Positions 34,038 through 45,196 of a stretch of 64,000 nt of DNA are shown in pieces. The translations under genes were made by a program, and so were the position numbers. How positions within the stretch are numbered: position 1 is the stretch's first letter; each line of letters begins with the position of its first letter. Source of the DNA: Tricholoma matsutake (lineage: Eukaryota; Basidiomycota; Agaricomycetes; Agaricales; Tricholomataceae); the NCBI GenBank assembly GCA_026075535.2, contig AP026541.1, positions 8,246,001 through 8,310,000 on the forward strand, given 5' to 3'. The notes under the pieces are model-generated. The model saw only the letters and a program-made list of their open reading frames with translations, made no database searches and was not told the DNA's origin.

Positions 34038-35322
34038 TCAGGCAATAGTGTACTTCCCGTAGTTCTTCTCAGGATCAAAGACCTAACGCATACAATCAGC
34101 TAGCATAATTTCAGTACAGGGCAGAGCACTTACCTCCCATCTGGATGCTGGGAATATATGTTTGTTCCTCTGATAGTAACTCCTTTCAACAACTTTGCCT
34201 GCATGAGACTCATCCTTCTCCTTTGTGGCATCAGCAAGCAGACGAACATCGTCGTGAACATCAAAGCTGAACAGAGGCCCTGATTTCCCTCGTGCCTTGT
34301 TTATTATGAAGTCGTAGAATGTGTAATGCTGCGCAATTGTGAGAACATCGTCAAGAAAAAGAGAATGATCCTACATGAGGTATTATGAGATCCTCCTGCG
34401 GAAATTGCACGTAAGAGAGGGAGTGACTAGACAATAGCTGTCCTGCGCACCTTCACATACATCAGGTTATCTACGCTGACACCTCTGAGTTCAGAGAACT
34501 GTTGACGACATTTTTCTAAGAAGCTGCCAATGTCATCGCCCTTCTTACACTAAACCAGGCCGTGAGCGAAAGAATAGCATGGGATCCCGAGAACCATATA
34601 GTACATACCGCTACACTCTTTCGGTGTCCGCTTCCATCCCAGTATGAGTAAACCACCTCGATTTCCTCTTTTTTTATCTCCTCTTGTTTTTCCAGCCATT
34701 CAACCCGAAGACGTTCACGTTCTTTCCTCTCAGCTTCCTCGCGTTCTCGGTCGGGTAGGAAAGAGGTGTCGACGTTGGGATTCTTCCGGAACTTGCTCTT
34801 TTTTGGAGGTGGACCATCTTCTTCTTTGTCTTTCGACGATGCTCTTCGCCCCTCGTCAACATTTTCAAGCTCTTCGCCTTCGCCCTCGTCATCCATCGCA
34901 AAAGAAAGGGTGGCCTTTGCGGCCTTCTTACGCTTCCTCATTCTTCTCGTGTCATCCCTAAACAGATTCTCCACATCCTATAAGCCATCTAATCTTCGAA
35001 TACGATGGAGAACAGAAGGATGTGGCAATACAAAAATGAGAACATACTTCAGATCATTAGTCCGTGCGGCCTCCCTAGCCTTCGCCTCCTCCAGCTCTTT
35101 CCTCTTCTGCTGGAAATCTTCGAGGCGCACCAAACCAACAGTACTATTCTTTAGACTCTCTTCCATCGAATCATGTTGGCCAACGAAGCGGTTAGCTGAA
35201 GGCCGGGATTTCTCGGTTTCATTGATCAGAGTTTGTTTCTGGCGTTCAAACTCTTCACGCATCTGATTGCGTTGCTTTGCCAGAGCGTCTTCTCGACGCC
35301 CTTCAGCTTTACTAGCCGACAT
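34038..35322 (-). CDS. FAM50/XAP5 family protein
   Basis: A conserved nuclear protein; animal FAM50A associates with the spliceosome. ATG 35320-35322 ([14 protein letters not shown]). The N-terminal half is a charged helix ([34 protein letters not shown]). It is followed by basic and acidic patches ([36 protein letters not shown]). The C-terminal XAP5 domain includes [15 protein letters not shown] and, after introns, [38 protein letters not shown] and [19 protein letters not shown], ending [13 protein letters not shown] with the stop at 34038-34040. At least three introns. It shares a 124-base divergent promoter with the mitochondrial uS13 gene. Confidence 0.93.
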
Positions 35323-35446
35323 AGCTGGATTGTAGGAGTTGGGACTTAGTTCAGAGCTGGTTGAAGCAGGGCGTTACGTAGCGGAGTTTGAATCAGGGGA
35401 AAAGTTTCGTATGAAGGTCCATTAATCATAATGTTCATTGACTACA
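35323..35446. promoter_or_regulatory. Shared divergent promoter, FAM50 / uS13m
   Basis: 124 bases between two start codons on opposite strands must hold both promoters. No strong element was identified. Confidence 0.45.
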
Positions 35447-36045
35447 ATGGTCCATATCCTTGGCATAAACCTGCAAGATACTAGCCTCGCGCGGGTAAGT
35501 AGCGATTATTTACAGGTCTGAAGCCAGTCTGAAACATGTTCTGGGAACAGCTTGCTTTGACGCGGTTCTATGGCGTCGGTCACCACACAGCGCACAGGCT
35601 TTGTGCACGTCTTCAGATTCACGACAAGTGCAAAATGAAAGACCTTTCACCTTACCAAGTAACTGCACTGGCCTCATTCCTCTCTTCCCCTGGCACATCG
35701 TTACCATTACCCCGCTATCCATTAGCTGAGCCGAGCTTTAAACCACCTCCGCCAAATAAATCTATGCAAGAACTGCAGAACGAATTCAACGCCATTAAAG
35801 CAGCGCGAGAGGCGAAGAAGCTAAAGCGGTCCGAATCTTCAAAAGGTGCTACGGCAAAGGATCCTTTAAAAGAGCTCAAAATCGAATCGGAGTTGAGAAG
35901 GATGATTCGGGAGAATATTGCGCACCAACGGATGATTGGGAGTTATGTGGGGAGAAGACATGCAATGCACCTTCCAGTTCGGGGGCAGAATACGCAGTCT
36001 AACGCCAAAACAGCAAAGAAACTCAACCAACTGGATCGCTACTGA
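35447..36045 (+). CDS. Mitochondrial small-subunit ribosomal protein uS13m
   Basis: A protein of the mitochondrial ribosome small-subunit head. The true start is ATG 35447 (MVHILGINLQDTSLAR), then an intron at 35495-35550, then LALTRFYGVGHHTAHRLCARL. The ATG at 35536 lies inside this intron and is not the start: bacterial S13 begins RIxGVxIPxxKxVxxALTxIYGIG, and only the spliced form matches. The middle region (PLPRYPLAEPSFKPPPPN) replaces part of the bacterial loop. The C-terminal end has the conserved RRMIRENIAHQRMIGSYVGRRHAMHLPVRGQNTQSNAKTAKKLN. Family is sure from the last 50 residues. Organelle targeting is inferred from the divergence and homology to Sws2-type proteins. Confidence 0.9.
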
Positions 36046-36308
36046 TATGATGATTATAGTGTTGTACCCTTCAAAAACAGATGTCGGCGATGCAACTGTG
36101 CACCATATCACGTTAAGTCCTTGCGATATTTCCGTTCTACTTACGTATACAGTATTCACGAAGTGAAGTGAGATTACTACTTACATCGCCACTTCCCCGG
36201 CTTGTATGAAGCAATGTATAAAATTACTATCACTAAGCTGCCAGTGCATGTGTAGGGACCCGGTATATGTGGTTGAATGTGACGTAACGCGTTTGTGACC
36301 ATTCGCAA

Positions 36309-37120
36309 ATGGCATCGGCGAGCAAGCAGTATAAAAACATTGGCGAAGATCTGTGGAAGGGGAGATCAGAAAAGATTGTGAGTTGCTCTATAATATGTAC
36401 ATCTCTTGAACCTGACTTTTACAGAATGCAGAGCTTTTCGCCCTAACATATGGTGCGCTCGTAGTCCAGTTAATTCAAGACTACGAAGATTATGCGGAAG
36501 TGAACAAACAACTGGAAAAGATGGGATATAACATCGGAATCCGCCTAATCGAAGATTTCCTTGCGAAAAGTGCGATAGGGCGATGCGCAGATTTCAGAGA
36601 GGTCGGGGAAGTTATTTCAAAGGTCTGTCAACCTATTTGGCGCCAGTAACAAACGTTTTGACCCTCGACGTGATCCTGAACTCTTAGGTTGGATTCAAAT
36701 CTTTCCTCAACATCACACCAACCGTTTCGCATGGAGTTGTTCCTCCACCATCACCAAGCCGACCTGAGAGCAGTCATTCAATAACTCAGGCGAACGTCGG
36801 ATCGTCATTTACTCTGACGTTGGATGAAAATCCGCTCGCGGAGTTTGTAGAACTACCAGAGGAGGTACTGGAAGGCGGACTCTGGTTTAGCAATGTTCTG
36901 TGTGGTGTGATTCGAGGGGCGTTGGAAATGGTAAGCGGTTATGGACATCCATCAATCTGCACTCGTTAGAACTAAAGTTCATACTTTCATGATGTTCCAG
37001 GTTCAGATGCAGGTACAAGTAGATTTCATATCAGACGTGCTTCGTGGTGACGAAAGCACGGAAATACGAGTCAAGCTCGTGAAATATCTAGAGGAAGAAG
37101 TGCCTATTGGAGACGACTAG
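36309..37120 (+). CDS. BET3: TRAPP complex subunit Bet3 (TRAPPC3)
   Basis: A core TRAPP subunit for tethering ER-to-Golgi vesicles and activating Ypt1/Rab1. ATG 36309 ([19 protein letters not shown]). After the first intron: [35 protein letters not shown] and [13 protein letters not shown], the usual Bet3 pattern. The Cys after IGR may be the acylated Cys of the family. The third exon carries a Ser/Pro-rich insert ([20 protein letters not shown]) not common in animal proteins. The end [18 protein letters not shown] and [20 protein letters not shown] is conserved, with the stop at 37118-37120. Confidence 0.95.
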
Positions 37121-37851
37121 CCGGAGAGGGGCATTTCTGATCAAGTGTGTATAAAAACTCCGTCCCCTGTTCAAGCTTACAACGATAGGGCGGTTGGATT
37201 AGGCGAATTCTCCGAGAAGCTCCTCCCTTTGCCACGATCACTGTGCTCACCAGCCCACAAGGCTGCCGATTTCACACAGCTTCCTCATCCATGGATGATT
37301 CCAGCAGCTGTTCGCTGTTCGAATCTTGACATATTCGATTTTCGTACACGGTTTGAAAGATGTATGAATCATATTGAATGAAGAATTTGTGGTGTGCGGT
37401 TATGGAGCGAGGAAGTAACACTGGAACAAATTGCAATATATAACTGCATACCTATAGCTATAGGCTCGAGTTCAGCTTGCTAACCCTTCGTGCGTGAGAC
37501 GGACGGTCATGAGTCTCTACGCTACACAAGGATTATCTAGGTTACGTATCTACGCTCGACGTCCTCGAGGTTCCACAACAAACATTTGTGGATGAACCAG
37601 CGAGATCTCGCTTCGTTTACAAGATACACGCCGACTCGCACCTAGCCCACATTTACGACTGGTTTCGCATATACAGACAATTTCAAAGAGATATGATGGC
37701 GAGCGTTTTGGTAGTTTGTAAATAAGTATGTAGTGCTTCGTCCTGAGCGGAGCCCTCTTCGAATTCGTGGCGGAGATAAAGCTTGAAGCTTCAACTTTCA
37801 CTCTACCTGCAGAAAGGCGTAAGTCTTCGTTACTTCAGCTTTCGCCTCGCT
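37121..37851. other. Intergenic between BET3 and BUD23
   Basis: Frames at 37145-37381 and 37550-37801 show no domain. The 3' end of BET3 and the promoter of BUD23 must lie here. Nothing else is seen. Confidence 0.45.
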
Positions 37852-38969
37852 ATGTCAAGACCCGAACTCCAGGCTCCTCCAGAAATTGTACGCTGGGCTC
37901 TCTCTCGTCCAAGATTTGCCGCACTAATGTTTGATTCGAAAGTACTACGGAGATGCAGAGGCCAAGAAATACACGCAAAAGTTCCTTTGACTATTCGATC
38001 ACCTTTCACTCCAGGCTGATTCTTATCATGCAGTACACGAAATCAGCAAATTCAGGCAGACATGACGTATCGGGCTCTGGAGTTGCTGAATCTCCCTCCA
38101 GGCGATCCTGCGTTTTTGCTTGACATTGGTTGCGGGTCAGGTCTTTCCGGCGAAATCCTAGATGAAGAAGGTTACATATGGGCAGGGGTGGACATCGCGC
38201 CCAGTATGCTTGGTGAGCATATATAACCCTCGTAAACATCTGCTTGATGCAACGAGGCAGAGGTTGCCTTGGAGAGGGAGGTCGAGGGTGATCTTTTCAT
38301 GCATGACATTGGTCAGGGGTTTGGTTTCCGACCAGGAAGCTTTGACGGCGCAATCAGGTATGCAACTCAATCATTCGACCGCAGGCTATTGATTTCTCTG
38401 TACAGCATATCTGTGCTCCAATGGCTGTTGAATGCAGAAACATCGCATCCAATGTCTTCGCCTCCACATCGGCTAAATCGCTTTTTTACTACATTACATT
38501 CTGCTCTTCGAAACCCTTCACGTGCTGTTTTTCAATTTTATCCCTCGTCTGACGATCAGATTCAACTCATCACGTCCTCTGCGCAAAAAGCTGGTTTTGG
38601 TGGGGGAATTGTAGTCGACTATCCCAATTCCAATAAGGCTAGAAAGGTCTTCCTATGTTTACTCGTCGGCGGGGGCGGAGCGCAGCAGCAAATACCAAAA
38701 GGATTAGAGGGAGAGGAAGATGAGACTAGGGCGAAGTTCGAGAGACGGAGAGATAGAGAACGCGGGAAGGAGAAAAAAGGGAAACGGAAGAGTATCAAGG
38801 ATAAAGATTGGATATTAAACAAAAAGGAGGTCAGATTCTATATCACTTCTATCATCTCGATGACGATGTTCATAACCCGGCAATATTTTAGCTGTATCGG
38901 AAGCGAGGAAAAGAGGACGTTCCACGCGATTCGAAGTATACTGGTCGGAAGCGGAGAGCAGTCTTTTGA
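37852..38969 (+). CDS. BUD23: 18S rRNA (guanine-N7) methyltransferase Bud23
   Basis: A SAM-dependent methyltransferase that modifies a guanine in 18S rRNA during small-subunit maturation, with Trm112 as partner. ATG 37852 (MSRPELQAPPEI). The first intron is followed by YYGDAEAKKYTQ, the second by NTRNQQIQADMTYRALELL. Motif I is FLLDIGCGSGLSGEIL. ISVLQWLLNAETS follows as the family's motif IV area. The C-terminal part is basic (RRRDRERGKEKKGKRK), and after the last intron (38830-38892) it ends LYRKRGKEDVPRDSKYTGRKRRAVF with TGA at 38967-38969. The family-typical end confirms the last splice. It converges with BCS1 with 44 bases between stops. Confidence 0.95.
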
Positions 38970-39013
38970 TGAATGCATTTGTTCCAATGATTATTCTACG
39001 AAAGGATACGGAT

Positions 39014-40617
39014 CTACACTGTCCGTCTGGTAACGAAGAGATCGCGACAAGTCGCAACAGCATCTGTGGCGCTATTCCGTATGAACAATCCCTGTAAAGC
39101 GGCCATACTCACACTCCTTCCACTTTCTTTTTCTTCCTCCAGTATCTTTTGCAATGCACTGGCAAGTTTCCCTACCTCTTCTTCGCTGGCATCTTCACCT
39201 CCATAGAAACGCGTGAACAGTATTTTCGCCTGTGCTGGACTAGCGTCATCGATGCACTCTGCGAGATCTACCCGACCAGGCCGAATGAGAGCGCGATCCA
39301 GCTTATCGACATGGTTTGTCGTCATAAAAATGATGCGCTCTTCTCCAGAGACAACCCCATCTAATGCGTTCAAAAATCCAGAGAACGTGACAGAAGATTG
39401 ATATCTAGGATATGACGTTGTCAATGTCGAAGGCCTCTCGAATCAAAGAAAAAATATTGTTACCCGTCCTCACTGGTTTGTGCACGTTTATTGAAGGCAG
39501 CGTCGACGTCTTCAATCAACACAAAACTGCGCTCTGGCGCATTCGATAAGAGGTGAGTTAGTTTGTCATCTCCCAAACCTCTTTCCGATAGGTTAAGAAG
39601 GCAAATGTCATATGAGAGTGACCCAGCTAATGCTTGAATGAATGAGGTTTTCCCTGACCCCGGAGGGCCATATAATAGGTAGCCTCGACGATATGGAATG
39701 CCTGTTACGTAGTTGTCGATGCAATGATAATTGGAGGTGTACAATGGACACTTGCAAGCACTGACCTCGGTCAGCATACCATTTGCGTCTCTGTAGAAAT
39801 GACTTGATGTCATGTTCAACTCTTTCACATACCCCTGGTTGTAATACGACACTGTGCAGAGGTCGTTTCTGGCGTGGTTGACCAAATGGCTTCCATTCGA
39901 TCCCCCAAGCCGTATTGATGACTAGTTTCCCTTCGTGCCCGCTCATGGCAAGATCTCTCGCTTCGGAAAGCAGCTCAGGAAACAAAGTTCGATCCCGGGA
40001 TAGTGTAGTAAGAGTGACAGTCTCCCATGGAACGCCTGACATGAGTTGCATAGATCGTGTCTCCCGTTCACGTTTAACCTGACTAGACATAAGCATCCGT
40101 CTGTAGCAAAGGTGCAAAAACGTGAACCTGCATCCAAACACCACGATACTTGAACCAATGGGTACCGGGACCGGCAACGAGTTTGAATAACGCCGATGAA
40201 CTGCCATTTTTACGTTGTTCGATCAGGGTTTCGACACTGAGCTGGTGGCTACGAATCCATGGTGTTGAGCCGAGGGATCTGCTGGTTTTTGCTGCCGACT
40301 GATGAGCCATCCATGCAAGAAACCACTCGTATGCACGGTCTTTATTGTTGATTTCGAGAGACACGAGCATCCGTCGACGGAGGGTTGTCGTTCCCAAAAT
40401 GAGTCCTTGTCGTAGCACTGTTAAGCCGACCCCTAGGCTCTGAAAGAACGTAAGTTAGTGCGAAGGTGTGATATAAACCCCCGAAACTTGCCATAAGACC
40501 AAAGCCAGCCTGAAAGTATGGACTACGCTTGAACCTTCAATTATAAAAAACCAAAAAAGAAATATTTTGACGAACTTGTTGTCAATGAACCCTCCGATGA
40601 ATGACTTGTCTTCCATG
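39014..40617 (-). CDS. BCS1: Mitochondrial AAA-ATPase Bcs1
   Basis: An inner-membrane AAA protein that moves the folded Rieske protein across the membrane for complex III assembly. ATG 40615-40617 ([15 protein letters not shown]). After an intron the membrane helix starts [18 protein letters not shown]. The join between GLM and SLG fits a GC-AG intron (GCAAGT donor). The BCS1 N-domain has [14 protein letters not shown] and HWFKYRGVW. The AAA domain has Walker [17 protein letters not shown], Walker [26 protein letters not shown], and arginine-finger region [19 protein letters not shown]. The end is [14 protein letters not shown]. Full length of about 440 residues fits. Confidence 0.93.
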
Positions 40618-40718
40618 CCAAATATATAATTGCAACTCCGAAACGCGTCGCGTAACTTCGCGTCACGTCCCTTTTTCTACTGTCACGCTGCATCACTCTC
40701 CTCTCACCATAGCACCCT
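40618..40718. promoter_or_regulatory. Shared divergent promoter, BCS1 / J-domain gene
   Basis: 101 bases between opposite start codons. It contains CGCGTCGCGTAACTTCGCG (40645-40663), a GC-rich partly symmetric segment. Both promoters must lie here or within the first exons. Confidence 0.45.
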
Positions 40719-42477
40719 ATGCCTAAACCTTCAGTTACAGAGGCATACGCGGTACTCGGTCTAGAAGAGGTATTTTACCCTTTCTTTCTTTCAGATGCTG
40801 TTTTTGACGATCATTACAGGGAGTGTCCTTAGAACTCATTAGAAGCACATATAAGCAGGTGAATCACGACAGTTCGTACTCTTCTATCGTCTACTTATCA
40901 CAGTATTATTTGTTCATAGAAAGCGCTCCTCACACATCCTGACAAAAATCCTGATAATACCAGCGCCACTGCCGAATTTCAACAAATTGGTGAAGCGTAT
41001 CGCGTCCTCTCCAAATATCTCGAGAATGCTTCAAGGAGGCCTCAAGCGCGGGACTATGATTATAATGACGATGATGACTTTGATGACGATGAGTATGAGG
41101 ACGATTCGGACTTTGAAGACATGTCTGATGACGATCTCGAGATTTTAATGCACTTGTGGGTCATTATGGCATTCCGTCCAACCAATTTGACCTATTTCTT
41201 GTATCAGGTTTCTTTTCGACCTGGTTATGAAAGGTGAAGCCCATTCTCATCTTCGTTCCCGTGAGTTCCTTTACTAGCACCAAAGACGTCGTCATGAACC
41301 TTCATCAGGCTTCAGCCGTCGTCCCCAAGTACCGGAAGAGACAGAAGAACAATTTAAGGCACGTGTCCGAAAATCTTACGAAGAACAAGTGGCTGCAGAA
41401 GAACGTAGAAAACAAGAAGCGGCTGCTCGCCGGGAAGAGGCAAAGAAAGAACGCGAGAAAGGTCTGGTTTCTCTCGTTTAGTTGGTAGATTATTCACAGC
41501 TCCAACTCAGCAAAAATGGCGGCCGACGAGCGTAAAAAAACCAAAAAGCAGAACAGAAAGGCACAAGCTGAAGTACAACGCCAGAAAGCGGAGCAAACGG
41601 CTCGAGAGCAACAGTGTCGAGTCCAATTAGCTCGGTCAGCAGTCTTTGGTGCCGCGCGAGATGGTGACGCCGCGAAAGTCAAGAAAGGTGTGTGGGAGGA
41701 CGATGTCGACGCTGCCGGTGGTGAGGTGAAAGTGGAATGCCAAGCATTCGTGCAAATGCCTCCCAAAGACTCTAAGGAGACGCTGTTGCACATTGCTTCC
41801 CGAAATGGTGATGTTGATCTGGTTCAATGGCTGGATGATCATGGTCAGCATCTTCATTTGGGCATGTCACTGTCACTCAGCGCTTTTTAGGTGCTGATCC
41901 AGAGGAGAGAGACTCTGCGGGGCTCTCTGCCTTCTATGTTGCTCTGCAGAGCGGACATATCCCTGTCGCAACGTACTTCCTTGAAATCCACCCCCCAAAC
42001 GAAGATACAAAGGCAATTTACAGTGCCCCCCCACCACACACTCCCCTGTCGCTGGCGCTTGATTCATGTGAGCCGGAACTTGTCTGGATGGTCCTTGACA
42101 AAGGTCTTGCGACCACTCACGACATTAATGATGCGTGGTTTCGGGTTACTTCTGGTGGCATAAGTCTATCGCGTCCAAACAGGTCAGCGAAGGACAAGGA
42201 AAATGCTGACGATATCACAAAGCTTCTTATGCGCTTCGGCGGGTTTACCCCTCCTCCAACTCCGCCGTCCAAGCCAACCTCAGCATCCGAGCCTGCCGCA
42301 AATTATATGCAACAATCGACTTTTCATCGTCATTCATCGCAGGAGCAACTATCGCCTACGAACTTCAGCCCTACGTCTGCTCAGAGTGGCCGAGGACTTG
42401 GGCGGGGAGGGGGGCGCAGTCGCAGTCGTAGACGTGGACGTGGACGCAGTTGGGTTCTACCTAATGCTGCAACATGA
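40719..42477 (+). CDS. J-domain protein with ankyrin-like repeats
   Basis: A J-domain co-chaperone expected to stimulate an Hsp70. ATG 40719 (MPKPSVTEAYAVLGLEE). The J domain runs over two introns: GVSLELIRSTYKQ, then KALLTHPDKNPDN with the HPD motif. A long acidic stretch follows (DYNDDDDFDDDEYEDDSDFED), then charged helix (KARVRKSYEEQVAAEERRKQEA). The C-terminal half has ankyrin-like segments (ETLLHIASRNGDVDLVQWLDDHG; SAFYVALQSGHIPVATYFLE; TPLSLALDSCEPELVWMVLD). The end is Gly/Arg-rich (GRGLGRGGGRSRSRRRGRGR), a possible RNA-binding tail. At least five introns. I know no named yeast homologue with this arrangement. A ribosome-linked or ubiquitin-linked role cannot be told from sequence. Confidence 0.85.
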
Positions 42478-43181
42478 TGAGCTTCATTGATCATACAACT
42501 CACTTAATCTTTCCTGTCATCCTTGATGCCATTAGCCTATCTCCCAGCATACCTTCTGTCAACATGTTTTCCTATTGAACAGTTGAGGAAGTCTACTTAG
42601 ATACACCACCATCCATTCCATGATAATTGCAATATTGATCAATTGTGATAGCGCGTGATACGCGTGACGACGCGTCATTTGACAGTGTTTATTGTCCTTT
42701 TATGGTCGCGGTGTCTTATTGTCCTTGTTGTGTGAAGCAGGCTGTGCGGTGTGAGGATGAATACCATAGCTCTCTCCATCCGAATGGCATCTCCAAGCCC
42801 AAGAAAACCCTTCAATCGTGCAACTGGTTGAACGCCATCTACATGTCCAGGCCTTGCGGTGGCTGAGATACGACGAGCGGCATAGTCGCGACTACATACT
42901 GCTTGTCATTGTTTGATGACAAAGCGTCCAGCCACCATCAGGCTTACTAAGCTCATCTCCAAAGTCTCCCGAATCTCCTTAGTTCTCTTCAGTCTGCGGA
43001 GACTTTCGTACGTGTTTGTTCTCGAACATTTTACCCGGCCGAGGCTCATCGAACCTCCCTGGGATATAACGCTTATGAACGTTAGTTTGAACAATTTTCA
43101 GTCATGGTCCGTGTTTGCCATTATGGCCTTTGACAAATAGAACCACATCTCAATACCACTTCTCCACAACCATCATACAAA
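42478..43181. other. Intergenic between J-domain gene and LUC7
   Basis: Frames at 42645 and 42906-43140 have no domain. The CACAACCATCATACAAA leader just before 43182 fits a fungal 5' UTR. Nothing else is seen. Confidence 0.45.
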
Positions 43182-44526
43182 ATGGGTCGACTCGCTGAAA
43201 TGCAGCGGAAGCTGCTGGAGGTATGTAGTCGTGGGTAGAGCAAGCTTGGTTTCTCATGTTCCAACAGCAAATGATGGGTCCAGAGGCAATGGGTGTTGCT
43301 AATGCCAACCTGGTTTGGTCTGACGACAAGGTCTGCAGGAACTTCTTGTGTGGTACTTGCCCGCATGCACTTTTCACTAATACGGTGCGTTTCAACATCA
43401 ATAAGCGCTGGCATTCGCTTATACTATTTACCGTATAGAAAATGGATCTTGGCGCGTGCCCAAAATCACACACGGAACGTCTCAAAACCGAATATCTCGC
43501 TGCCAAGGAAGTCAACCCGAACGATCCTATCTTTAATCGCTTTCAAATGGAGTACGAATCTAATATTTTTGCGTTTGTGGACGAGTGTGATCGGAGAATT
43601 CGAGCTGCGCATCGAAGGCTGGAGAAGACGCCAGAAGAAAATGCAAAGACGACAAATTTGGTTTGTGTCGAACTAACTTTTGTGTCCTAGCGAAATATCT
43701 AACTTTTGACAGATGCGAGAAATCGCCGAAATTGAGTTGGCAATCCAGGGAGGGACGGAAAAAATTGAAAGCTTAGGTACGTTGACATTATGTTATTTCT
43801 CACATCTGTATATATTTGTGGTGTAGGGGAGCAGGGGAAAGTGGATGAGTCTATGCGGGAGATGGCTGCCATAGAGGCCTTAAAAAGCGAAAAGTCTGAC
43901 AAGGAGGTGAGTGGTTTCAGCAGATATTCACAGGTTCCGAAGTTCACTATTCTCACAGCGTGAACTTCAACAATTAACGGATACTTCGGGTGCTTCGGGA
44001 CACCAAAAGCTGCGGGTCTGTGATGTGTGTGGCGCATACCTTTCAGTGCTGGATTCCGATCGTCGTCTTGCTGATCACTTTGGGGGGAAAGTATGTTCCC
44101 GGTTGCCAAAGTCGTTTCGTTTTGAAGTTAACTTACGGCTTCTTCGCCGCGTTAGATGCACTTGGGCTATCACGAACTGCGTAATATGCTTTCCAAGTTT
44201 AGAGAAGAGCGTGAGAAGAGGAAGATGGCGCCTGTTAGTTCAACGCCTGCCGTTCCCGGTGCAACCGGTGCTGTAGCACCTTCTGGGACACCTTCCCGTT
44301 CCGGTGGTGATCGTGGGGGTGATTACCGGGCATCGCGTGGTGGTGAAGAGTATCGCGATCGGGAACGAGGTGATCGCGATAGAGGATATGAGAGGCACTC
44401 GTCGTCTCGTTATGAGTTAGTGGCTTGTTTCCGTTTTACTGTCGGGGTCCATACTGATCGTCTTTTAACAGCGAGAGGCGGAGAGATAGAGAACGTTCCC
44501 GCAGCCCAGGGAGGAGGAGGTACTGA
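43182..44526 (+). CDS. LUC7: LUC7-family U1 snRNP protein
   Basis: A U1 snRNP-associated factor for 5' splice site choice. ATG 43182 (MGRLAEMQRKLLE). After an intron: QMMGPEAMGVANANLVWSDD, then the first zinc finger CRNFLCGTCPHALF across an intron to CPKSHTERLK. A coiled region follows (MREIAEIELAIQGGTEKIESL). The second finger is RVCDVCGAYLSVLDSDRRLADHFGGK-MHLGYHELR. The end is Arg/Ser-rich: RDRERGDRDRGYERHSSSR and, after an intron inside a Tyr-Asp pair, ERRRDRERSRSPGRRRY with TGA at 44524-44526. Two zinc fingers plus RS tail define the family. Confidence 0.93.
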
Positions 44527-45196
44527 TTTCATACATTCATGCCCTAGTGATATGAATTTTTCCACTAATGCCGTCATCGGTCGCTCGTACCTGAGACCCG
44601 GTAGACCCTAAGCAGCATGTGTAGGGCATCGTTCATTTTGAGCTTCTGTTGTTTCTATTCGATCCTCTCCCATTTGGGTGGTTAGGCAACAGCTTTCTCC
44701 CGATCTATACCAATGATCTCCATCACAATCTCTGGCGTGACTTGGCCCCCTAAGCAGACTATAAGTACGTGTTGACTTTAAGTAGACCGTGTATCGGTCA
44801 ATGACCAAAAGCAGTATACAATTGTGACATATGTGACGACAAGAGAGGTACAATATACTAGGACCAGCGACGGAACTAAGCTCTTCCAGTCGCCACTCCT
44901 TCCTTCTCTTTACCGTTGCTCCCCTTTTTCGCGTTCTTCACTGCTACGTCTCTCCAGTCTTCCCCTTTAGCCTACTCTACCTGATTAGCCTTTTCTTGCT
45001 TTCCTGCTAACTTTCAGATACCCGTTCGATAGGTTTGGAACCTTAGACTTCATCTTCTGACACATAAGTTTCCTCAAGATCCCTTCTGAGGCGCTCGATC
45101 ACCTTGATCTTGGCCTCGTTTTCATATAGGCTACGTGCTTAACGGCCTTTGTGCGACCTCTCAAAGTGGTCGACTCAATTTTCTTGCGCCTTCAAT
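44527..45196. other. Intergenic with a coding-like minus-strand remnant
   Basis: On the minus strand, 45118-45043 reads KIKVIERLRRDLEETYVSEDEV to a stop and 44977-44878 reads AKGEDWRDVAVKNAKKGSN to a stop. These look like ends of a charged protein, but I recognise no family. Otherwise it is the upstream region of the next gene, with CT-rich runs at 44880-45000. Confidence 0.3.

Noticed and set aside
35536..35550. ATG at 35536 as start of the uS13m gene
   Set aside because: It lies in an intron; the upstream exon from 35447 restores the conserved N-terminus.
38269..39033. Single long frame through the end of BUD23 to 39033
   Set aside because: The last part reads through an intron; the conserved end LYRKRGKEDVP is in another frame after splicing and stops at 38969.
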